From Lachnospiraceae bacterium UBA3826 (GTDB lineage: Bacteria; Bacillota; Clostridia; Lachnospirales; Lachnospiraceae), in assembly GCA_002393095.1 (NCBI GenBank), contig DGII01000088.1, positions 1 to 26,192 of the forward strand: a DNA stretch of 26,192 nucleotides, given 5' to 3'. The notes under the pieces are model-generated. The model saw only the letters and a program-made list of their open reading frames with translations, was not told where the DNA came from and ran no database searches. Of this stretch, positions 16,981 to 23,790 are shown piece after piece. A program made the translations under genes and the position numbers. Within the stretch, counting starts at the first letter, position 1; every line of letters starts with the position of its first letter.

Positions 16981-17048
16981 AGGATTCTTTGGTGTTATTT
17001 TGTCATTTTTCAAAGGATTAATTGATATACTTTTGTCATTTTTCAAAG
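16967..17048. repeat. Three direct repeats with 33-bp period upstream of AAA/DUF4143 gene
   Basis: The unit TTGTCATTTTTCAAAGGATT begins at 16967 and 17000 (identical over 20 bases) and again at 17033 (identical over the first 16). Start-to-start distances are both exactly 33 bp, about three helical turns, which would place the sites on the same DNA face. The sequence between units is not conserved. The first unit holds the -35 of the ATPase promoter. Operator sites for autoregulation or a recognition array are the likeliest roles. Confidence 0.85.
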
Positions 17049-17051
17049 CAG

Positions 17052-17246
17052 ATGAAGAACTTCCAGCGTCCAGCGGACTTTTTTAAGCCGCTTACAAGTA
17101 AATACAGAAGACAATATGCGGATTGTATCCTTACTATCTTCAATACATTTAAGCCGGAAATATCTTATGGTGTGGATCGAGGCATAGTAGTAGGTGAGTT
17201 TGTAACGGCGAAGGTAACAGTATACCACAAAAATGCAGGTTTATAA
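17052..17246 (+). pseudogene. Possible JetA-like (DUF5716, Wadjet) N-terminal remnant
   Basis: A short frame of 64 codons. The first 50 or so residues look like real protein (PADFFKPLTSKYRRQYADCI, then FKPEISYGVDRGIVV), after which the sequence loses character and stops. The pattern resembles, from memory, the N-terminus of JetA-like Wadjet proteins, which are normally several hundred residues long. No Wadjet jetB, jetC or jetD gene is in the window. It begins four bases after the third 33-bp repeat and ends just before the GT2 gene, so it is probably a deletion relic. A small functional protein cannot be excluded. The JetA match is a recollection, not a search result. Confidence 0.4.
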
Positions 17247-17256
17247 GGGAGCAGAT

Positions 17257-18285
17257 ATGAAGCTTACTATAATTGTACCCGTCTATAATATGGCGGCAGA
17301 TGACAAACTCACATATTGCCTTGATTCGCTCGTTGTGCAGACCATAGACGACTATGAGATTATAGCCGTCGATGACTGCTCGACCGATGATTCATACGCG
17401 ATCATGCAGGATTATGAGCGGAGATACCCTGAGAAGCTCCGCGCGATTCACAGCGAGGTCAATCTCCATCAGGGCGGAGCCAAGAATATAGGAATTAGAG
17501 CTGCTAAAGGTGACTGGATAGGCTTTATCGATGCCGATGACTGGATCACACCTGACTATTATGAGAAGATGATAGACAGGGCCGAGGCGACCGGAGCCGA
17601 TATCGTAGGCTGCGATTACAACATCGTACACAGCCACACATATGAGATCGGCGATATTGATGCCAACAGCAAGCCCGATCAGGTCGGTGTGCTCGATCAT
17701 GAGAGGAAAAAAAGCCTGATCTTAGACGGAGGCTCTCTTTGTGTCAAGATATTCCGCAGGCGAACTGTCTTGGACAATGAACTTTTCTTCCCGGAGAATA
17801 TCTTCTACGAGGACAATGCCATGGGCAACTCATATATGCTCACGGGGAAGCACTTCGAATATATACAGGAGCCTATGTATTACTACTACCAGCATGGCGA
17901 TTCGACGGTTCATTCATTCTCGGCACGGCGTTGTGAAGACAGGATGGAAGCCGGCAGGATAATGATATCGGAGGCTAAAAGGCTCGGATTCTATGATGAA
18001 TTCAAGCCGGAACTGGAATACAAGTTCACACAGTTATTTTATGTGAATACGCTTTTTACCTATATGCCATGTGTTCGCCCGACTAAGGTGAGCTTTGTGA
18101 AGGCGATGACAGATGAGTTGCTCACATTTTTTCCGGAATTCAGAGAGAATGAATACTACAGGGAGCGTACCGGCGAAGAAGAGAAGCGCCTGATCGATAT
18201 GGCATGTGCCTCGCCGCTTAGATTCTATGTGTATTACAAGCTTCTGTGGGCGTATCGCAACCTTAGGAAGAGACTTCGCGGATAA
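17257..18285 (+). CDS. GT2 family glycosyltransferase
   Basis: A GT-A-fold glycosyltransferase of 342 residues: TIIVPVYN at the N-terminus, AVDDCSTDDS, GGAKNIGIRAAKGDWIGF and the DADDW metal-binding motif near residue 90, with a C-terminal part rich in aromatic and charged residues. The start at 17257 is preferred over an in-frame ATG at 17233 because AAGGGAG (17245-17251) lies five bases upstream of it. It probably adds a sugar to a growing lipid-linked glycan at the cytoplasmic face; donor and acceptor are unknown. It is followed by a strong terminator, so it ends a transcription unit. Its own promoter is not obvious; the ATPase region upstream may have cut it off from the former operon. 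Confidence 0.9.
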   Translation: MKLTIIVPVYNMAADDKLTYCLDSLVVQTIDDYEIIAVDDCSTDDSYAIMQDYERRYPEKLRAIHSEVNLHQGGAKNIGIRAAKGDWIGFIDADDWITPDYYEKMIDRAEATGADIVGCDYNIVHSHTYEIGDIDANSKPDQVGVLDHERKKSLILDGGSLCVKIFRRRTVLDNELFFPENIFYEDNAMGNSYMLTGKHFEYIQEPMYYYYQHGDSTVHSFSARRCEDRMEAGRIMISEAKRLGFYDEFKPELEYKFTQLFYVNTLFTYMPCVRPTKVSFVKAMTDELLTFFPEFRENEYYRERTGEEEKRLIDMACASPLRFYVYYKLLWAYRNLRKRLRG

Positions 18286-18291
18286 AGGTGC

Positions 18292-18354
18292 TATACTAAT
18301 AGCGGATGATGCGTTTGGAGGCGTCATAGATGATGGACGGCATAGGTTAGTATA
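18292..18354 (+). other. Structured intergenic element of unknown role
   Basis: An outer perfect 8-base inverted repeat (TATACTAA at 18292-18299, TTAGTATA at 18347-18354) encloses an inner 7-bp stem (ATGATGC 18306-18312 with GCGTCAT 18321-18327, one G-U pair, 8-base loop). It sits immediately before the terminator at 18355. I do not recognise a known riboswitch. It could be a 3'-UTR structure or a small attenuator. Confidence 0.35.
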
Positions 18355-18380
18355 AAAGGTGGCTAAAAGCCGCCTTTTTT
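18355..18380 (+). terminator. Rho-independent terminator after GT2 gene
   Basis: AAAGGTGGCT pairs with AGCCGCCTTT to give a 10-bp stem (one G-U pair) with an AAA loop, followed by further T residues to 18380. It lies 69 bases after the GT2 stop and separates that gene from pseF. Confidence 0.88.
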
Positions 18381-18388
18381 GGTATAAT
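18380..18388 (+). promoter_or_regulatory. Extended -10 promoter for pseF
   Basis: TGGTATAAT is a perfect extended -10 (TG-N-TATAAT) starting in the last T of the terminator. There is no good -35 at 17 bases upstream, as is common with extended -10 promoters. Transcription would start near 18395, about 30 bases before the pseF ATG. Confidence 0.6.
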
Positions 18389-18424
18389 ATTCAGAAGTGT
18401 GTTTTATGAAAGCGGAGACATTCT

Positions 18425-19111
18425 ATGAGGACATTGGCGATAATCACGGCCAGAGGCGGTAGCAAGAGGATACCAAGGAAGAATATTAAGGATTTTAACG
18501 GCAAGCCTATAATGGCATATTCCATAGAGGCCGCCACGGGCTCCGGAGTATTCGATAAGGTCATGGTATCTACGGAGGATATGGAGATAGCGGAGATAGC
18601 CCGTGAATACGGGGCGGAGGTCCCATTCCTTCGGAGTGAGAGGACTGCCGGAGACTTCGCTACCACAAGCGATGTGATAGAAGAGGTCTTAGCCGGGTAT
18701 AAGAAGCTTGGCGAGGTGTTCGACCTTATAGCCTGCATCTATCCCACGGCACCCTTTATAACAGCGGCCAGACTTAAGGAAGCGGTGGATATCCTTGGCA
18801 AAAGTGATGCCGATTCGCTCATTCCCGTAGTCAGATTCTCTTTCCCGCCACAGCGGGCTATGGAGATACAGGACGGACTGCTGGTATTCAGGCAGCCTGA
18901 ATACATGAATACGAGGAGTCAGGATTTGACACCTCACTATCATGATGCAGGGCAGTTTTACTTAAGCCGGACGGAAAGCTTTCTTAAGAATCACAGGTTC
19001 ATGGCCGGCAGGATACTGCCTATGGAGCTTACGGAGATCGAGGTACAGGATATAGACAATCCGGTGGACTGGCAGCTTGCAGAGTTAAAGTATAAGCTTA
19101 TTCACGGGTGA
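18425..19111 (+). CDS. pseF: Pseudaminic acid cytidylyltransferase
   Basis: PseF activates the nonulosonic acid with CTP to make the CMP-sugar donor. The protein of 228 residues has the CTP-binding ITARGGSKRIPRKN segment near the N-terminus, MVSTEDMEIAEIA, PFLRSERTAGDFATT, IYPTAPF, VVRFSFPPQRA, YMNTRSQDL and YHDAGQFY, a pattern typical of PseF rather than NeuA or LegF. A GGAG at 18414-18417 serves the ATG at 18425. It is separated from the other pse genes by some 3 kb carrying the ATPase and a GT2 gene, and has its own promoter. The next gene is a sialyltransferase-like protein, the probable user of its product. Confidence 0.95.
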   Translation: MRTLAIITARGGSKRIPRKNIKDFNGKPIMAYSIEAATGSGVFDKVMVSTEDMEIAEIAREYGAEVPFLRSERTAGDFATTSDVIEEVLAGYKKLGEVFDLIACIYPTAPFITAARLKEAVDILGKSDADSLIPVVRFSFPPQRAMEIQDGLLVFRQPEYMNTRSQDLTPHYHDAGQFYLSRTESFLKNHRFMAGRILPMELTEIEVQDIDNPVDWQLAELKYKLIHG

Positions 19112-19191
19112 GAAACAGGCGCGGGATATACTGCCATAGAGCATGCCATCATTAATGATACAGCGCCGGCAGTCATGTAATTGAATACAAG

Positions 19192-20265
19192 ATGAAAAAA
19201 GACAGAGTATATATATGCCACACATTTTATCATGTGTACATATCAGTGATAAAGGAACTTAATCTTCCCAAAGAGAAAAGAGGGAAAGCAGACCTTATAT
19301 TAAGCACCATGTCCAATGATTTCGGTAATCTGGACGGCAAGGCGATAAGAAGCGGCCTTTTTGACGGGGTATACAGATTCGATGAGAAGGAGGATGCGGT
19401 ACTGCCGGATGTCATGAAGTATCACAGAGACAGAGGCAATGTCATCCTTAACCTCATACAAAGGATAAGATATACCAGAGAGCTGGGAAAGGCACAGGAG
19501 GAATATGTGCCCGTGGATCTGACGGAGTATAAGGATATATATGTATTCTGCGATTCCGATCCCATAGGATATTATCTGAATTATAAGAAGATAAGATACC
19601 ATGCAGTAGAGGACGGACTTGATACCATACTTTATTGTGACAGTGCCAGATACAGTAATATCGGCCATTTTAAACTTAAGGCATTTATGGCAAGGCTTGG
19701 ACTTATATTCATAGAGAACGGCTACTCCAAGTACTGTATCGATATGGAGGTCAATAATCTTAGGGATATTAAGTATAAGATAGGCAAGTATAAGGAAGTA
19801 CCACGCAAGCAGCTTACGGACAATGTATCCGAGACCGACAGGTATTATCTTATGGATATCTTCATGGATAATCCCGGTCAGCTCTTATCGCAGTTAGCCG
19901 AAGCACCGACAGACAGGCGTAAGGTTCTTATCCTGTCGGATCCGGTATGTGACCTTGATACCCGTAAGGAGATAATGCGTGATATAATTACACAGTATGG
20001 TAAGGATGCGACGGTATTCATCAAACCTCATCCAAGGGATGTGCTTGACTATGATACGGGGGATTTCTCGGATTGCATAGTGCTTAAGGGAAGATTCCCC
20101 ATGGAAATGATGAATTATTTTCCGGAGCTTCATATGGATCTGGTTCTCTCCATATTCACTACGGTTGACAGCATAGAATTCGCTGATAAGAAGGTTAAGC
20201 TTGGAGCGGATTTTATGGATAAGTACGAAGATCCCGCAATACACAGGGAGAATGAGCAGATATAA
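19192..20265 (+). CDS. GT52-like sialyltransferase-family protein (candidate nonulosonic acid transferase)
   Basis: This 357-residue protein starts with VYICHTFYHVYIS, like lipooligosaccharide sialyltransferases. It shows the three short motifs shared by bacterial sialyl- and polysialyltransferases: an acid-acid-Gly motif in EDGLDT (Glu140-Asp141-Gly142), the HP motif in IKPHPRD (277-283), and a Ser/Thr-rich motif in LSIFTTVDS (319-327). Such enzymes use CMP-activated nonulosonic acids, so it is a good candidate to transfer the pseudaminic acid derivative activated by PseF immediately upstream. No clear Shine-Dalgarno precedes the ATG. The 80-base gap from pseF includes a 12-base palindrome (19148-19159). 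It could transfer to a lipid-linked glycan rather than to flagellin. Confidence 0.8.
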   Translation: MKKDRVYICHTFYHVYISVIKELNLPKEKRGKADLILSTMSNDFGNLDGKAIRSGLFDGVYRFDEKEDAVLPDVMKYHRDRGNVILNLIQRIRYTRELGKAQEEYVPVDLTEYKDIYVFCDSDPIGYYLNYKKIRYHAVEDGLDTILYCDSARYSNIGHFKLKAFMARLGLIFIENGYSKYCIDMEVNNLRDIKYKIGKYKEVPRKQLTDNVSETDRYYLMDIFMDNPGQLLSQLAEAPTDRRKVLILSDPVCDLDTRKEIMRDIITQYGKDATVFIKPHPRDVLDYDTGDFSDCIVLKGRFPMEMMNYFPELHMDLVLSIFTTVDSIEFADKKVKLGADFMDKYEDPAIHRENEQI

Positions 20266-20308
20266 GCACAACCGCGGATTATAAGACAGAGGACAGGCAC
20301 AGAGATTG

Positions 20309-22060
20309 ATGATCAAGATACTTAGAAGACTTAATTTATTATTGGATAAGAAGCAGAAGAGAAGCATGGCGCTCATAGTAGTACTCATGCTTGTAGGCGG
20401 TATACTGGAATCCCTGAGTATATCCGTAGCGATACCGGTGATGCAGGTAGTCATAGATCCCGATTCCGTGGAGACCAATAAGTACCTGCACATGATATAT
20501 GAGATGCTGCACCTTACAAAGCCCATTCAGTTGACGGTCATATTCATGGTGTCGCTGATACTTGCCTTTGTGCTTAAGAATCTCTTCCTCTTCCTCATGA
20601 CCAAGGTTCAGCTTAGGTTCGTATATACCAATCAGTTCGCAACTTCACGTAAGATGATGATCAATTTCATGAAGCGACCCTATGAGTATTATCTCAATGC
20701 CGACACATCTGTCATCCAGCGCAATATTACATCGGATGTCAACAATATGTACGCTCTTATCCTTACGATACTTCAGCTTACGAGTGAAGCTGTGGTCTTC
20801 GTGTGTCTGGTGGCGGTGCTGATAGCCGTGGATGCTGCGATGATACTTACGGTTGCCGTACTTCTGGTGCTCATGCTTCTTGTGATCAAAAAGCTTATAC
20901 AGCCAATCATGTATAAGGCCGGCCAGGAGAATCAGGACTATTATTCGGGACTGTATAAGATAATAGACGAGTCGGTGATAGGTATCAAGGAGATTAAGGT
21001 AGCCGGCAAGGAGAGCCATTTTATCAATAAGTACGCTGAGTGTGGCGCAGGATATGTGGGTGCGGTGCAGAAGTACAGTATGTACAATTCCACACCCCGA
21101 CTCTTAATAGAGACTATAAGCATAGCGGGACTTGTGCTGTATATGATAGTGGTAATGGTGGGTGGAGCATCTATGGAAGAGCTCCTGCCTAAGATAGCGG
21201 TATTCGGTCTGGCGGCTATGAGACTCATGCCATCCGCTAACCGTATCAATAATTACACCACATCGATAAGCTACTTAGAGCCCTTCTTGTGGAATATCAG
21301 CGATCATCTTCAGGACGATATCAACGACAGCAATGTCGTATATGACGAATCCGCATACAGAGGCCGGGTCAGTGTGGAGAAAATGCCCGTAACCAAGGAG
21401 ATATGCCTTTTGGACATATCGTATAAATATCCGAACACTGACGTATATATCTTTAAGGATGCCCATATGACCATACCGGTAGGTGCGGCAGTCGGCGTGG
21501 TAGGAACCACGGGAGCAGGCAAGACCACAATTATTGATATACTGCTTGGACTGCTTAAGCTTGAAAGCGGTACAATAACCGCGGACGGAGTGGATATAAG
21601 CACCAATTATCAGGGATGGCTTAAGAATATAGGGTATATCCCACAGACGCTGTTCATGACTGATTCCACTATCCGTAATAACGTAGCCTTCGGTTATGCA
21701 GATGATGAGATCGATGATGAGAGAGTATGGGAGGTGCTTAAGGAAGCACAGCTTGACGAATTCGTAAGGGGACTTCCGGATGGACTTGATTCCTCCATAG
21801 GAGAGAGAGGAATAAGGATATCGGGAGGTCAGAGACAGAGGATAGCCATAGCCAGAGCTCTGTATGAAGATCCGGAGGTGCTGGTGCTTGATGAGGCCAC
21901 ATCAGCTCTTGACAATGAGACAGAGGCCGCCATTATGGATTCCATCAATATACTTGCAGGCAGGAAGACTCTTGTGATAATCGCCCACAGATTGCAGACC
22001 ATAGAGAAGTGCAATATGGTCTACAGAGTTGAGAATGGTAAAATAAGCAGAGAGAGATGA
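20309..22060 (+). CDS. ABC transporter/flippase, permease and ATPase fused (PglK/MsbA type)
   Basis: A half-transporter of about 583 residues. The N-terminal membrane domain has six helices (from about residue 20 to 330). The ATPase domain follows, with Walker A GTTGAGKTT (399-407), the Q-loop in YIPQTLF (443-449), the signature ISGGQRQR (504-511), Walker B VLVLDEA (524-530) and a switch histidine in IIAHRL. The overall pattern resembles PglK and MsbA, exporters that flip lipid-linked oligosaccharides across the membrane. The ATG at 20309 is taken as the start; a TTG three bases before is also in frame, and no strong ribosome site is seen. In this cluster it is the best candidate to export the completed glycan. 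Confidence 0.88.
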   Translation: MIKILRRLNLLLDKKQKRSMALIVVLMLVGGILESLSISVAIPVMQVVIDPDSVETNKYLHMIYEMLHLTKPIQLTVIFMVSLILAFVLKNLFLFLMTKVQLRFVYTNQFATSRKMMINFMKRPYEYYLNADTSVIQRNITSDVNNMYALILTILQLTSEAVVFVCLVAVLIAVDAAMILTVAVLLVLMLLVIKKLIQPIMYKAGQENQDYYSGLYKIIDESVIGIKEIKVAGKESHFINKYAECGAGYVGAVQKYSMYNSTPRLLIETISIAGLVLYMIVVMVGGASMEELLPKIAVFGLAAMRLMPSANRINNYTTSISYLEPFLWNISDHLQDDINDSNVVYDESAYRGRVSVEKMPVTKEICLLDISYKYPNTDVYIFKDAHMTIPVGAAVGVVGTTGAGKTTIIDILLGLLKLESGTITADGVDISTNYQGWLKNIGYIPQTLFMTDSTIRNNVAFGYADDEIDDERVWEVLKEAQLDEFVRGLPDGLDSSIGERGIRISGGQRQRIAIARALYEDPEVLVLDEATSALDNETEAAIMDSINILAGRKTLVIIAHRLQTIEKCNMVYRVENGKISRER

Positions 22061-22117
22061 CAGTGTGAAAGTATGATCGGTACAGCCTCTCACAAGTGTC
22101 AGGAATGGAGGATTAGT

Positions 22118-22609
22118 GTGAAAATATGGGAATTATATAAAAAGCACCGCGAGGTGATAAGCTACCTCTTCTGGGGCGGAGTAGCCTTTGTCTTAAGCAT
22201 GGTGCTGTTCTGGGTATTCAACAGTAAGCTTGGCATGGGTGAGGTCACTGCCAATACTATAGACTGGATCATAGTAGTTGTATTCGCATTCTTTACCAAC
22301 AAGTTTTTCGTATTCAGAAGCAAGGCCGGTTCGGCGGCAGGGCTTAGCAGGGAATTCGTGTCATTTATCGCAGCCAGATTTTTTACGCTTTTGCTTGAGG
22401 ATGTCATCATATGGTTCGGATGCAAGAGGCTGGGCTTTGATTCGGAGTTAGGAAGCCTCGTAGTCAAGTTAATAGGTCAGTTCGTTGTGATAGTGACCAA
22501 TTATATATTAAGTAAGCTGTGGATATTCCGTAAGCCGAAGGATAAGGAAGAAAAGCTGCTTAAAGAGGATACGGAAAGCAAAGCGGCCATGGCGGACACG
22601 GCGGAATAA
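22118..22609 (+). CDS. GtrA-family membrane protein
   Basis: A small membrane protein of 163 residues with four predicted helices (about 13-32, 40-62, 80-100 and 112-130) and a charged, lysine- and glutamate-rich tail. The IDWIIVVVFAFFTNKFFVF segment is characteristic of GtrA. The start is taken as GTG at 22118 because GGAGG (22107-22111) lies six bases upstream; a longer frame from 22073 lacks a ribosome site and would add unrelated residues. GtrA proteins are thought to flip polyprenyl-phosphate-linked single sugars; the partner synthase could be the DPM1-like enzyme at the start of the window. Confidence 0.88.
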   Translation: MKIWELYKKHREVISYLFWGGVAFVLSMVLFWVFNSKLGMGEVTANTIDWIIVVVFAFFTNKFFVFRSKAGSAAGLSREFVSFIAARFFTLLLEDVIIWFGCKRLGFDSELGSLVVKLIGQFVVIVTNYILSKLWIFRKPKDKEEKLLKEDTESKAAMADTAE

Positions 22610-22632
22610 AAGCCGGATATACCGGATATGAT

Positions 22633-23790
22633 ATGAGTGAGAATAAAAAGGTACAGAGCAGACAATCGAATATAGAACTTCTGCGCATAGTCTCCATGTG
22701 TATGATCATAGCCATGCATTATATGACAAAAGGGATGGAGCTGCCTAAGCTGTCCGAAGATGTTAGTTTACATAACATTATTTTCAGACTGATCTTTGCC
22801 TTTTGTGCTTCATCTGTTAATGCGTATGTACTAATAAGCGGATATTTTGCCGTGGATTCGAAATGGCATATCGGCAGGGTCATATACCTGTGGATTGAAG
22901 TATTGTTCTATTCGATTCTTATCCCTGTGATATTGAATATAGCAGGTGTGGCAGATATAGGCAGTATGGAGCTGTCACTTAAGCAACAGATATTCCTGCC
23001 TGTATCCTATGAACATTACTGGTTCGCCACGGCGTATGTGATGCTTTATCTGTTCTCGCCGGTCTTATCCTCTGCTATAAGGAATCTTGATAAGAGGCAG
23101 CTTGGAACTGTAATAGCAGCCTTAGTGACGGTCTTTTGCGGATTTAAATCCGTTAATCCGTATCTGATTCCATGGGATAAGTACGGAGATGACGTGATAT
23201 GGTTCATGATACTCTATCTGATTGCGGGATACATGAGGAAATACGGTATGCCCTTCATTACGGTGAGCAGAGATGTCGGCAGAGAGACCTGCAATGCAGA
23301 CAGCATAGCAGGTACAGGCTGTGTTGATACTTTGGATCGGGATATGACCGGTCAGGGGCGAAGGGGACTGTGCGTGTATATCATATTCAGTATCCTCACT
23401 TTTCTTATCGCATATACAGTGTCATATATAGTAAGGGCAACGGGTAAGCTTGAGTATTATATGGATATGACGCTATGCTATAACTATATCACGGTGCTTA
23501 TAGCAAGCATCGGATTGTTCTATGCCTTTAATTCCATGAACATACGGAGCAATAAGTATATCAACAGACTGGCAGGATATACCTTCGGAGTATATCTCCT
23601 GCATGAGAATATAACTCTTCGGACTCTGTGGCCGAAGCTGCTTGGGATAGACAGGGTGAACGGGCAGTGGTATCAGCTTCTGCACATGATCGTGTGTATA
23701 GTGATCGTATTGACAGTGGGGATGATATTTGATGCTGTAAGGACCGGACTTTTTGGACTGATCCTGTCAAAGAGTAAAAAAGAGACATGA
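22633..23790 (+). CDS. Acyltransferase family 3 membrane protein
   Basis: A membrane protein of 385 residues with about ten helices. The N-terminal SNIELLRIVSMCMIIAMHY segment, with the conserved histidine (His29) of the family, identifies it as an OafA/WecH-type acyltransferase. These proteins acetylate or otherwise acylate sugars of surface glycans at the membrane. A hydrophilic loop near residues 211-245, with two cysteines, appears longer than usual. Its stop overlaps the next gene by four bases (ATGA), so the two are probably translated together. It may O-acylate the glycan made by this cluster. Confidence 0.9.
   Translation: MSENKKVQSRQSNIELLRIVSMCMIIAMHYMTKGMELPKLSEDVSLHNIIFRLIFAFCASSVNAYVLISGYFAVDSKWHIGRVIYLWIEVLFYSILIPVILNIAGVADIGSMELSLKQQIFLPVSYEHYWFATAYVMLYLFSPVLSSAIRNLDKRQLGTVIAALVTVFCGFKSVNPYLIPWDKYGDDVIWFMILYLIAGYMRKYGMPFITVSRDVGRETCNADSIAGTGCVDTLDRDMTGQGRRGLCVYIIFSILTFLIAYTVSYIVRATGKLEYYMDMTLCYNYITVLIASIGLFYAFNSMNIRSNKYINRLAGYTFGVYLLHENITLRTLWPKLLGIDRVNGQWYQLLHMIVCIVIVLTVGMIFDAVRTGLFGLILSKSKKET

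Noticed and set aside
16967..17048. Small CRISPR array (repeats of 20 bases with regular 33-bp period)
   Set aside because: Only three units with 13-base AT-rich spacers, repeats too short, no cas genes; the overlap with a promoter fits regulatory sites better.
4418..19111. Legionaminic or N-acetylneuraminic acid pathway
   Set aside because: PseB is of the inverting dehydratase type, and the PseI and PseF motifs match pseudaminic acid enzymes; no NeuC/LegG-type epimerase is seen.
19148..19159. Perfect palindrome ATCATTAATGAT as an operator
   Set aside because: A single AT-rich 12-base palindrome between pseF and the GT52-like gene, with no promoter near it; could be chance.
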